Assembly (NCBI RefSeq): GCF_004803635.1
Contig: NZ_SSWX01000009.1
Span: forward strand, 115,657 to 179,656
Direction of reading: 5' to 3'
Origin: Lampropedia aestuarii
Lineage (GTDB): Bacteria > Pseudomonadota > Gammaproteobacteria > Burkholderiales > Burkholderiaceae_C
DNA length: 64,000 nucleotides
Under the pieces are notes generated by a model that saw only the letters and a program-made list of their open reading frames with translations, had not been told where the DNA came from and did not search any database. Both the position numbers and the translations under genes were made by a program. Of this stretch, positions 35,840 to 43,425 are shown one piece after another. Numbering within the stretch: the first letter of the stretch is position 1; every line of letters starts with the position of its first letter.

Positions 35840-37123
35840 ATGCACTCCCAACTACCTAAACAAGTCGATGTTGCCATTATTGGTGGTGGCATCATTGGCA
35901 TCAGCACTGCGTGGGCTTTGGCCAAAGCGGGCAAACATGTTGCAGTGTTTGAGAAAGGCGTGCTCGCCGGTGAGCAATCATCGCGTAACTGGGGCTGGAT
36001 TCGCTGTATTGGGCGAGATCCTGCAGAGATTCCTTTATCGCTCAGAGCCAATCAACTGTGGCGGGATATCCAGCAGCAAGTGGATGTTGGTTACCGGCAG
36101 TTGGGCTTGGCGTATTTGGGGGAAAGCGCCCAAGACAAAGAGGATTTGCAGCAATGGCTCGACACCGTGCAGGCCTATGCCACGCCAGCGCGTTTGTTGG
36201 AGGGCACAGACATTGAGCAGGTCTTGCGAGAGCCATCTACTCGCCCATGGACCAGCGCTGCCTACTCAGCCCAAGATGGGGTTGCTGAGCCGCATATGGC
36301 AACTGCTGGTATTGCCCAATTAGTGCGCGAGTTGGGGGGCGAGATTTTTGAGCACTGCGCAGTGCGAGGTTTGCGCCTGCAGCAAGGCCAATTGACCGGA
36401 GTGGTGACCGAGCACGGCGAGGTCGCTTGCTCTAAAGTGGTGCTGGCCGGCGGCGCTTGGAGCCGCATGATGTGCCGCAACCACGGGGTCTTTTTACCGC
36501 AGCTCAAGGTACACGGCTCGGCTTTGCGCACCACGCCTTTGACGACGCAATTGCAGCTGCCCATCAATGGCAAAGACTTCACCTGCAGGCCACGCTCGGA
36601 TGGTGGCTACACGGTCTCCAAACTCGCGGCCTCTGTTGCCGATGTCACCCCCGATAGCATCCGTTTGTTGCGCTGGTTTTTCCCTGCGTGGATGGCACAA
36701 AAGCAATACCTCAAAATTCGTTTTGGACGCCGCTTTTTCACAGAGCTGTTCACTCCGAGCCGGTTTGCGCTGGACACCGCCACGCCGTTCGAGCGCGTGC
36801 GCACCCTGGATCCAGGGCCGAACCTCACATCCGTGCAAGAGGCTTTACGCAAGCTCCAGCATGCTTTCCCTGTATTTGCCAAGGCCGAGATCGCCCAAGC
36901 GTGGGGGGGGATGATGGATGTGACCCCGGATGCGTTACCGGTGATCTCGGAGGTCGCTGCAATTCCAGGTTTTTTCATTGGCACCGGTTTCAGTGGCCAT
37001 GGGTTTGGTATTGGGCCTGCTGCGGGTGAGTTGCTGGCGCAGATGGTGCAGGGGCACAGACCCGATATCGACCCCAAGGCATTCAGTTTGCAGCGGTTTC
37101 AGCGCGGGCAATCACCACAATAG
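35840..37123 (+). CDS. FAD-dependent oxidoreductase, DadA/sarcosine-oxidase-like
   Basis: A 427-residue second DAO-family flavoprotein. The FAD motif is VAIIGGGIIGISTAWALAKAG (glycines near 15-20), then GVLAGEQSSRNWGWIRCIGRDPAEIPL, and PGFFIGTGFSGHGFGIGPAAGELLA at the C-terminus closes the FAD site. The start at 35840 follows AAAGAG by nine bases; in-frame starts at 35762 and 35816 add residues without family support. It is only distantly similar to the oxidoreductase upstream, so the two probably act at different steps or on different substrates. Confidence 0.88.
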   Translation: MHSQLPKQVDVAIIGGGIIGISTAWALAKAGKHVAVFEKGVLAGEQSSRNWGWIRCIGRDPAEIPLSLRANQLWRDIQQQVDVGYRQLGLAYLGESAQDKEDLQQWLDTVQAYATPARLLEGTDIEQVLREPSTRPWTSAAYSAQDGVAEPHMATAGIAQLVRELGGEIFEHCAVRGLRLQQGQLTGVVTEHGEVACSKVVLAGGAWSRMMCRNHGVFLPQLKVHGSALRTTPLTTQLQLPINGKDFTCRPRSDGGYTVSKLAASVADVTPDSIRLLRWFFPAWMAQKQYLKIRFGRRFFTELFTPSRFALDTATPFERVRTLDPGPNLTSVQEALRKLQHAFPVFAKAEIAQAWGGMMDVTPDALPVISEVAAIPGFFIGTGFSGHGFGIGPAAGELLAQMVQGHRPDIDPKAFSLQRFQRGQSPQ

Positions 37124-37139
37124 CGAGGAGAAATACGAG

Positions 37140-37508
37140 ATGGATCAAGCAATGAAGAAGCTGCACAATTGGCAGACCATGGAGCGCCCAGCCGCAGTGA
37201 TAGGCAAGCCTGCACGGCCGATCGCGGGCGATACCGAGACGCAAACAACCGAGTGGTTCACGGCCGAGGCCGGGCGTGCCAGTGCAGGCGTTTGGCAAGC
37301 TACTGCGGGTGTATTTCGCTCAGATACTACGGGGTATATTGAGTTTTGCCACATCATCGAAGGCCACTGCCGAGTGGTTGATCCTGATGGCACGGTTCAT
37401 GTGCTCAAGGCAGGCGACAGCTTTGTCATGCCCGAAGGCTATAAAGGGCATTGGGAGGTCGATGATTTTGTCAAAAAATGCTATTTTGTGAGCGTAGTGG
37501 CACCGTGA
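37140..37508 (+). CDS. Cupin domain protein (DUF861/EutQ-like)
   Basis: A 122-residue single cupin of the DUF861 group. The core is GVFRSDTTGYIEFCHIIEGH followed by VLKAGDSFVMPEGYKGHW, preceded by TTEWFTAEAGRASAGVWQ. GAGGAG precedes the ATG by nine bases, and the gap from the oxidoreductase is 16 bases. Cupins of this type often accompany amine or ureide catabolic genes; a role in protecting or converting the oxidase product is a guess. The classical cupin metal-binding histidines are few here, so it may not bind a metal. Confidence 0.85.
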   Translation: MDQAMKKLHNWQTMERPAAVIGKPARPIAGDTETQTTEWFTAEAGRASAGVWQATAGVFRSDTTGYIEFCHIIEGHCRVVDPDGTVHVLKAGDSFVMPEGYKGHWEVDDFVKKCYFVSVVAP

Positions 37509-37526
37509 CCTTGGCCAACCGGCCTC

Positions 37527-37590
37527 GGCAATGCGTGCCTGAGGGCAGGCCATTGATGGCCACTGAGGCAGTCGCACGCCAGGCATTGCC
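37527..37590. other. Nested inverted repeat downstream of the cupin gene
   Basis: GGCAATGC (37527-37534) pairs with GCATTGCC (37583-37590), and inside lies the near-contiguous palindrome GGCCAT-TG-ATGGCC (37548-37561). The structure lies between convergent cupin and pmbA genes and has no T run. It may end transcription from either side. Confidence 0.45.
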
Positions 37591-37640
37591 CACACACCGT
37601 TGAGCGCGCAGGAGCAACAGCTTCAGCGCGGGCAGCGCGA

Positions 37641-37668
37641 CTGCGAGGAGATGATCAACAGGCGCTTA
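37641..37668. repeat. Solo terminus of the dispersed repeat
   Basis: CTGCGAGGAGATGATCAACA followed by GGCGCTTA matches the right terminus of the element at 25609-25799 (CTGCGTCGAGATGATGAACA followed by GGCTTCTCA). The TTA at 37666-37668, at its outer edge, supplies the stop codon of pmbA on the minus strand. No matching left end was found within 150 bases. Confidence 0.5.
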
Positions 37669-39096
37669 GCCTCCAGCGACCATCATTCGATTGATCAATA
37701 AAGAGCCTGTCGTTTTCGCACCGTAATTGTAGGTGTCAGCACCTGCGGCTTCGATGCCCATGAACATGTCTTTGAGGTTACCGGCAATCGTGATCTCTTC
37801 GACCGGATAGGCGATCTCGCCATTCTCGACCCAAAAGCCGCTGGCACCGCGCGAGTAGTCACCGGTTACGCCATTGACTCCCTGGCCCATCAGCTCAATG
37901 ACGAACAAGCCGGTGCCGAGCTTTTTCAGCATGGCTGGCAGGTCATCACCGCTTTGTGTGAGTTTGGAGCTGAGCGTCAGGTTGTGCGAGCCGCCAGCGT
38001 TGCCGGTGGTGCGCATGCCCAGTTTGCGGGCGGTGTAACTCGACAGCAAATAGCCTTGGACTCGGCCATCGCGCACCAGTTTGCGCGGTGCTACGCGCAC
38101 GCCTTCGGAGTCGAAGGGCGAGCTGCCTTTGCCGCCCAGAATAAACGGGTTTTCTTCGATTTCAATGTGCTCTGGAAAGACCTGTTGGCCCAGGCAGTCC
38201 ATCAGAAAACTGCTTTGGCGGTACAGCGCGCCGCCATTGATCGCATGCGTGAACGCGCCCATCAGACCTGCGGCCAGCGTCGACTCGAACAAGACCGGGC
38301 ATTGGCGCGTGCTGATGCGGCGGCTGCCCAAGCGCGAGAGTGCGCGCTCGGCCGCATAACGGCCAACGATTTCAGGCGAGGCCAGGCGTTGCGCATCGCG
38401 CATCGAGCTATACCAATAATCGCGCTGCATATGGGCGCCTTTGCCGGCAATCGGGGCGACTGACAGGCTGTGGCGTGAGCTGGCATAGCCGCCCTCAAAA
38501 CCATTCGTGTAGGCGGCGTAAAAATGGCTATGCTGGGCCGAGACGCTGGCGCCTTCGCTGTTGCTGATTTTGCGGCTGGTAGACAGCGCGGCGGCTTCGG
38601 CGCGCAAGGCCAGTGCGGCAGCCTCTTCGCTGTTAATGGCCCACGGGTGGTAAAGGTCCAGATCCAGGTGTGTGCCAACTGGCGCAATGTCCTGCTCGTC
38701 AGCCAGGCCCGCGTGTGGGTCTTCGGCCGTGTAGCGGGCAATATCATAGGCCGCTTGTACGGTTTGGGCGATCGCTTGCTCGGAGAAGTCCGAGGTGCTG
38801 GCATTGCCGCGGCGCTGGCCCACAAAGACCGTCACGCCCAATGATTTATCGCGGTTGCGCTCCACCGTCTCCAGCTCAGCCTTGCGCACACTGACTGACA
38901 GACCGCTGCCTTCTGAGACTTCAGCGGCCGCATTGCTGGCGCCCAGCTTCTTGGCATGCGCCAGCGTCAGATGGGCCAAGGCCTGAAACTGCTCTTGGCT
39001 GAATGAAAATGCATTGAACGGCGCAGGAGCTGCGCTCTTGGCCTTGCTGGCAGTTTTTGCGCTGCTACGCGGGGGATTTTGAACGACTGGTTTCAT
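37666..39096 (-). CDS. pmbA: Metalloprotease PmbA/TldE
   Basis: A 476-residue PmbA (TldE) protein, partner of the TldD metalloprotease in processing peptides such as microcin B17 and in antitoxin degradation. Matching segments include RNRDKSLGVTVFVGQRRGNAST, QCPVLFESTLAAGLMGAFTHAINGGALYRQSSFL, and VIELMGQGVNGVTGDYSRGASGFWVENGEI. The N-terminal 30 residues are Ala/Lys-rich and variable. TldD is not in the window. It is divergent from darP across 80 bases, the arrangement usual in proteobacteria. Confidence 0.95.
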   Translation of the reverse strand: MKPVVQNPPRSSAKTASKAKSAAPAPFNAFSFSQEQFQALAHLTLAHAKKLGASNAAAEVSEGSGLSVSVRKAELETVERNRDKSLGVTVFVGQRRGNASTSDFSEQAIAQTVQAAYDIARYTAEDPHAGLADEQDIAPVGTHLDLDLYHPWAINSEEAAALALRAEAAALSTSRKISNSEGASVSAQHSHFYAAYTNGFEGGYASSRHSLSVAPIAGKGAHMQRDYWYSSMRDAQRLASPEIVGRYAAERALSRLGSRRISTRQCPVLFESTLAAGLMGAFTHAINGGALYRQSSFLMDCLGQQVFPEHIEIEENPFILGGKGSSPFDSEGVRVAPRKLVRDGRVQGYLLSSYTARKLGMRTTGNAGGSHNLTLSSKLTQSGDDLPAMLKKLGTGLFVIELMGQGVNGVTGDYSRGASGFWVENGEIAYPVEEITIAGNLKDMFMGIEAAGADTYNYGAKTTGSLLINRMMVAGG

Positions 39097-39176
39097 GATG
39101 ACCGGTATGATACTTGGATGGTTGCACCCCTACCGGCCCTATGCCAGCTAACTTTGCGACCAGTCACACGATCACT

Positions 39177-39845
39177 ATGCCTAGAAAAACCACCAAAGGG
39201 TACTTTGTCAACGGCCGTTTTGTCACGGCCGGCAGCGAAGAAGACCAGCAATTGAAAATCGAGCTCAAAGGGCGCCAGGTCAGCCGGGCTGACAAAAAGC
39301 GCGACAGCGATGAGCGGCAAGACCTGGGCGAGGCCTTGCTGGGCTTGCGCGGCGATCTCTTTGCCAAACTGGAGTTGAACGCCACCTTGGTCGAAGCATT
39401 GGCCGAGGCCAAACGCATCACCAACTTTGAAGGCCGCCGCCGGCAAATGCAATACATTGGCAAACTGATGCGGCGCCTCGATGAGCAAGAGCTGGCAGCG
39501 ATTCGCGCCGCGCTCGATATCCAGCGCAACGGCAGCGCCGAAGAAAAGCTCGCCCTGCACCAGGCCGAGCAATGGCGTGACCGCCTGTTGGCCGATGACG
39601 ATGCATTGACAGAGTGGTTGCAAGAGCACCCATCAGACGATGTCCAGCAGTTGCGCAACCTGATTCGCCAAGCCCGCAAAGACACGCCCGAGGCCAGCAA
39701 TGCCGAGGTCTCGCAAGGTCTGGCGCAGCGCAAAGGCAAGGTGTACCGCGAGCTGTTCCAGTGGATTCAGCGTGCGCGTCGCGAAAAAGCCCAGCAAACC
39801 GAGGACCAGCAACAACACCGCGATGCCTTTGATGGACTGGATTGA
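39177..39845 (+). CDS. darP: Ribosome-associated protein DarP (YjgA, DUF615)
   Basis: A 222-residue basic, helical protein of the DUF615/YjgA family, which acts in late assembly of the large ribosomal subunit. The family patterns QLKIELKGRQVSRADKKRDSD, ITNFEGRRRQMQYIGKLMR and RKGKVYRELFQWIQ are clear. The ATG at 39177 (MPRKTTKGYFVNGRFV) is preferred; upstream in-frame ATGs at 39114 and 39141 are less likely. The N-terminal extension before QLKIELKG is longer than in E. coli. Confidence 0.92.
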   Translation: MPRKTTKGYFVNGRFVTAGSEEDQQLKIELKGRQVSRADKKRDSDERQDLGEALLGLRGDLFAKLELNATLVEALAEAKRITNFEGRRRQMQYIGKLMRRLDEQELAAIRAALDIQRNGSAEEKLALHQAEQWRDRLLADDDALTEWLQEHPSDDVQQLRNLIRQARKDTPEASNAEVSQGLAQRKGKVYRELFQWIQRARREKAQQTEDQQQHRDAFDGLD

Positions 39846-39850
39846 CACGC

Positions 39851-40321
39851 ATGATGCTGCCTGAACCCCATGATGTGTTAGAGCACGCGATTGCATTGGC
39901 CTTGCATGCCCATGTGGGGCAATGCGATGAGGATGGCTCGCCCTACATCCTGCACCCGTTGCGGGTCATGGCCAAGCTGGCCAAGCCGGCTACGGCTGAG
40001 CAGCGCATGGCCGCAGTGTTGCACGATACCTTGGAGCACACGCGCCTGACGGCCGAGGATTTGCTCGCCCAGGGCATTCCAGCAGTGGTGGTTGAAGCCG
40101 TGCAAGTGCTGACGCGTCCTGAAGAGGAGTCACGCCTGTCGGCCACGAAGCGCGCGGCGGCCAACCCGATTGCACGTGCTGTCAAGCGCGCCGACATTGA
40201 GGACAATATGGATTGGAGCCGCATCCCCCATCCCAGCGCGCAAGATGCACTGCGCATGAAAGAATACCAGCAGGCCTTGGCGTATCTCGATAATGAAGAC
40301 GCCGCTGTGACTGGCATTTGA
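39851..40321 (+). CDS. Small HD-domain protein (SpoT/MESH1-like ppGpp hydrolase fold)
   Basis: A 156-residue HD protein resembling the hydrolase domain of RelA/SpoT and the small MESH1 enzymes. Expected metal ligands are His35 (SPYILHPLRV), His58-Asp59 (AAVLHDTLEHT) and Asp115 (KRADIEDNMDW). The nearby Asn119 also matches. In SpoT the motif after HD is HDxxEDT; here the second acidic residue is His63 (HDTLEHT), so activity is uncertain. The ATG at 39851 is used; a TTG at 39842 overlaps the darP stop. It probably shares a transcript with darP and the TetR gene. Confidence 0.82.
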   Translation: MMLPEPHDVLEHAIALALHAHVGQCDEDGSPYILHPLRVMAKLAKPATAEQRMAAVLHDTLEHTRLTAEDLLAQGIPAVVVEAVQVLTRPEEESRLSATKRAAANPIARAVKRADIEDNMDWSRIPHPSAQDALRMKEYQQALAYLDNEDAAVTGI

Positions 40322-40336
40322 GAGTAGGGCGCGTGC

Positions 40337-40975
40337 ATGACCAGCGTCCATAAAACCCGCCGCAAGCCCTCGCAGTCCAGAGCCTGGATGACCTCGATTG
40401 CGATCCAGGATGCGTTTGTCATTGGCTTGCTAGAGCGTGGTTATGCCCAGGTCTCGATCCGCGACATTGCCAGTATTGCCGGCGTGGGTCTGGGCACCTT
40501 GTACCTGTACTTTCCCAATAAAGAGTCGATTGCTGCGGTCACCATTCGCCGCTGGTTGCGCCATTTGTTGCGAGCCATTGAGCGCAGTGGCAAAGAGCCA
40601 CACGCCACAGTGCAGCTGCGCTGCCAAGCTTTGGTGCAGCACTATCTGGATGAAGTCCTGCCTCAGGCCCGCGCCTGGCAGGCTTTGGTGAGCTTAGAGC
40701 GCAGCATCACCGAGCCGCAGCTGTACCGGCAGATGTACACGCAGTTTGTGCAAGCGGTCGCAGGCAATTTCCAGACCGCCAGTGACTGGCCGCCAGGGCG
40801 TGATCCTTTCCCCGTGGCCTTTTTGGCTTTTTCACTGCTGTGCTCGGCCGTGCGCGACGCTTTGCTCGTGCTCGATATGCTGCCAGAGCGGGCGCCCTGG
40901 CAGCAGCAGTTGGAGCAGGCTGTTGGCAGTGCGGTGGCCTGTGCGATGGCTGCGCCTCCCAACACCGCAGGCTAA
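40337..40975 (+). CDS. TetR/AcrR-family transcriptional regulator
   Basis: A 212-residue TetR-type repressor. The DNA-binding domain is at about residues 17-60 (AFVIGLLERGYAQVSIRDIASIAGVGLGTLYLYFPNKES), and the C-terminal ligand domain is unrecognised. It follows the HD gene by 15 bases. Its TAA stop at 40973-40975 is part of the dispersed repeat that follows. The target is unknown; no efflux or fatty acid operon adjoins it. Confidence 0.9.
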   Translation: MTSVHKTRRKPSQSRAWMTSIAIQDAFVIGLLERGYAQVSIRDIASIAGVGLGTLYLYFPNKESIAAVTIRRWLRHLLRAIERSGKEPHATVQLRCQALVQHYLDEVLPQARAWQALVSLERSITEPQLYRQMYTQFVQAVAGNFQTASDWPPGRDPFPVAFLAFSLLCSAVRDALLVLDMLPERAPWQQQLEQAVGSAVACAMAAPPNTAG

Positions 40976-40995
40976 GATCGTAAACACGTTCTAAG
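40972..40995 (+). repeat. Solo copy of the dispersed repeat
   Basis: The 24 bases here, ending GATCGTAAACACGTTCTAAG, are identical to 58262-58285, 17 kb away, and match the terminus of the larger elements. Its second to fourth bases (TAA) are the stop codon of the TetR gene, and the repeat ends 13 bases before the orphan gene start at 41009. Confidence 0.65.
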
Positions 40996-41008
40996 CACAG
41001 CCGAATCT

Positions 41009-41467
41009 ATGAAAAAACTCGATAACGGCCAATGCGTATTGCGCGTTGTGGATCGTTTGGATGATGCCAGTTCAGCTAAATCGGAAGTCTATGTGAATGG
41101 TGTGAAGGCAAACGGATTCGTCTCTGGTGCTATTTTGGAAATGTGTGTCGAAATCAGAGGATGCTATGTGGTGTTTTCTGTAGATGACAATTGTTTTGAA
41201 GGTACGTTGTGGATAGATCTATTTGATGCTCAACTCAAACTGAAGGACTCTGTCAATTTGACTTGGATTGACGCTGGTAGTGACTTTGAGTTTGCTGGTT
41301 TTGGCAGCCAAGAGAGTATTTTGTTTAAATACTTTGGAAGAACGTATGCTTTAAAGGTGTGGGGTGAAAAGAAGTTTCGGCTTCCCTTGGTGTCTGATCT
41401 GGCAGAGATTTGGAAAGGATTTCGATTCTCAAGTTATTTGGAGGTCAGGCTTGTGAAGAAGCCGTGA
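41009..41467 (+). CDS. Orphan hypothetical protein, AT-rich
   Basis: A 152-residue protein that I do not recognise. It is rich in aromatic and beta-forming residues (WIDLFDAQLKLKDSVNLTW, ESILFKYFGRTYALKVWGEK), with three internal cysteines and no signal peptide or membrane segment. Codon use is plainly more A/T-ending than in the neighbours, suggesting later arrival by transfer. There is no clear ribosome site before the ATG, and its leader is the dispersed repeat. Its relation to neighbours is unknown; a small immunity or accessory protein would fit the size, but nothing shows it. Confidence 0.6.
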   Translation: MKKLDNGQCVLRVVDRLDDASSAKSEVYVNGVKANGFVSGAILEMCVEIRGCYVVFSVDDNCFEGTLWIDLFDAQLKLKDSVNLTWIDAGSDFEFAGFGSQESILFKYFGRTYALKVWGEKKFRLPLVSDLAEIWKGFRFSSYLEVRLVKKP

Positions 41468-41540
41468 TCGCATGGATTTTTGGCCATGCTTTTCGTTCAG
41501 GTGTGCTGCCAGAGTTGATGAGAGGTCTGTATTGCGTGAT

Positions 41541-41577
41541 TGGCACTTGGTAGCGCCGCACACACTACCAAGTGCCA
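41541..41577. terminator. Perfect 13-bp stem-loop between convergent genes
   Basis: TGGCACTTGGTAG (41541-41553) and CTACCAAGTGCCA (41565-41577) form a perfect 13-bp stem around an 11-base loop. It lies 74 bases after the orphan gene and 41 bases beyond the end of the convergent substrate-binding gene, so it may end both transcripts, although no T run is present on either strand. Confidence 0.55.
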
Positions 41578-41617
41578 TCCCTGTTGGATGCGATATGCGG
41601 GACTGCGCCCGTTTATT

Positions 41618-42883
41618 TTATGGTCGCTTCATCTGGCAAGTACTGGGCAAGCTGGCTTGTTCTGGCGCAATCACAGCCAGGTTCTGCCAGCCATAGCCAC
41701 TGCCTTCTTGGTCCACCACGACGTTGGTGCCGTCTTGTTTGCTCCAGCTGTCGATGTAGATCGGCATTTGCAACTGGTGGTCTTGCGCGCGCATGGTCAC
41801 GGGGCCTGCAATCGTGTCGATGGTCAGGCCAGACATGCTGGCAGCGACTGCGGCCGGGTCGGTGCTATTGGCCTTTTTCATACCCGCGCTGAGCAGGCGT
41901 ACCGCTGCTTCCGCTGCGCCAAAGAAGAAGTCTTCTTGCATGCGGGTTTGGTAGGCGCTGGCCAGGTCAGTCGCGCCATACTGGTTGCTGTTCATATTCG
42001 AGACACCTGCCAGCAGCACCTTGCCTTCGGCCTGGCTGCCAAACGAGCGGGCCATGCCTGGGCTGTTGCCTGATAAGCTCATGATGCGGGTTTTGTTCAT
42101 GCCCAAGTCGTTGGCGGCTTTGACCATCAGTGCCAGGTCGTTGCCAAACGACACGGTGACCAGCGCATCGGCGTTGGACTGCATGATTTTGCTGATGTAG
42201 GGTGCAAAGTCTTTGACCTGGCCAGTGGCATGGTAGTCATCACCGACAATCTCGATATCCGGGCGCAACGCACTGAGAAACTGGCGTGCCGCGCGGGCCG
42301 ATTCCTGGCCATAGGCGTAATTGGGGTTGAACAGGTAGACGCGCTTGACGCTGCTGTCATTGGCCAGGTGCTGCATCATCGCCTTGATCTTCATATCGAC
42401 ATGGGCGTCGGTGCGAAAGTGCCAGTAGCTGCATTTGTCATTGGTCATCGCAGGTGCGGCAGCGGCGTAGTTCAGGTAGACGATTTCCTTGCCTGGATTG
42501 CGCCGGTTGTAGCGCTCAATCGCCTCTTGCAAGGCCAACCCGACCGAGCTGGAGCTGGCGCCTTGGATGACGTAGCGAATCTGGCTGGACTGCACCTGGC
42601 CCAGCAGTGACAGCGCCTCTTGCGGTGACATCTTGGTATCAAACGGCACGAGCTCAAAGCGCACATCGCCCGCCCACTGTTCTTGGTTGGCTTTCTCGGT
42701 GAGAAATTGCAGATGTTTGTAGGCGCTAATGCCAAAGCCGGCCAAGCCCCCAGAGCTCATGTCCATCGTGGCAATGCGCACGGTTTCCGTGGCGTAGCTG
42801 GGGGCAAGAGGCAAGGTCCAACACAGCAAGGCGGCGCAAGCGGCTTGAATGGCTTTGTGGCGAAAGCCGGTGGCAAAGGGCAT
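41618..42883 (-). CDS. Periplasmic ABC-type substrate-binding protein, second orphan paralogue
   Basis: A 421-residue secreted LivK-like protein. A signal peptide (ALLCWTLPLAPSYA) precedes ETVRIATMDMSSGGLAGFGI. It shares with the protein at 824-2161 the segments DKCSYWHFRTDAHVDM, RRPDIEI-like LRPDIEIVGDDYHATGQVKDFAPY, and a C-terminal LPSTCQMKRP. The paired cysteines (KCSYW and PSTCQ) are conserved in both, so a disulfide linking the core to the C-terminus is likely. GGAGA lies before the ATG. No transporter partner is adjacent. Ligand unknown. Confidence 0.86.
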   Translation of the reverse strand: MPFATGFRHKAIQAACAALLCWTLPLAPSYATETVRIATMDMSSGGLAGFGISAYKHLQFLTEKANQEQWAGDVRFELVPFDTKMSPQEALSLLGQVQSSQIRYVIQGASSSSVGLALQEAIERYNRRNPGKEIVYLNYAAAAPAMTNDKCSYWHFRTDAHVDMKIKAMMQHLANDSSVKRVYLFNPNYAYGQESARAARQFLSALRPDIEIVGDDYHATGQVKDFAPYISKIMQSNADALVTVSFGNDLALMVKAANDLGMNKTRIMSLSGNSPGMARSFGSQAEGKVLLAGVSNMNSNQYGATDLASAYQTRMQEDFFFGAAEAAVRLLSAGMKKANSTDPAAVAASMSGLTIDTIAGPVTMRAQDHQLQMPIYIDSWSKQDGTNVVVDQEGSGYGWQNLAVIAPEQASLPSTCQMKRP

Positions 42884-43425
42884 GGTTGTCTCCAGTGGTT
42901 TGAATGTTGTGAAAAGCGCAGCACAGTGTAGAGAGCGTGTTCAGGTCAGGTGTTCAGGTTTGGCTGGCGCATGGCTTGACTCGGCCGGGCGTAGCACACC
43001 CTGCTTATGTGTGGTCGCACTTTGTGGCGGTTGGCTGGGGGTTGAAACCTGAACAAACTGAGCCCGCCAAAGCGCTTTGTGCTCGCTGCACGGCAGGGTT
43101 TGCCAGGCTGTGCGTGGTGGTTGCAGGTAGGTTCACCAACTTTAGGCAGTCACTTGATCCACGCAGGATGTCTGGGAAGGCATTAAATATTTAGCTAAAT
43201 CAGTACCTTACGTTTTTTTGGCGAGGCAGCGCTGAGCGCTGTGCGCCGCAGCCGCGCGTGCATGCGGAGGCGGCCTGCAAAGCTGAACACCCCTGCACCG
43301 CCTTGCGCCTAGAATTTTTGTGTGGTGCATGGCCCAACTTTCTGTCTGGCAATAGCCATGGGCAGCAAGCAATGCCTGGGTCCTGCATAGGTTTCTGATC
43401 TTTCTTCCAAGGCCAACGAGACACA
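42884..43425. other. Gene-free intergenic region with an 11-bp inverted repeat
   Basis: No gene is convincing here. TGTTCAGGTTT (42951-42961) and AAACCTGAACA (43045-43055) are a perfect 11-bp inverted repeat enclosing 83 bases, and GTGTTCAGGTC near 42937 partly repeats the left arm. The AT-rich patch ATTAAATATTTAGCTAAAT at 43182-43200 may mark a promoter region. Both flanking genes point away from the gap, so their promoters should be in it. Confidence 0.35.
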
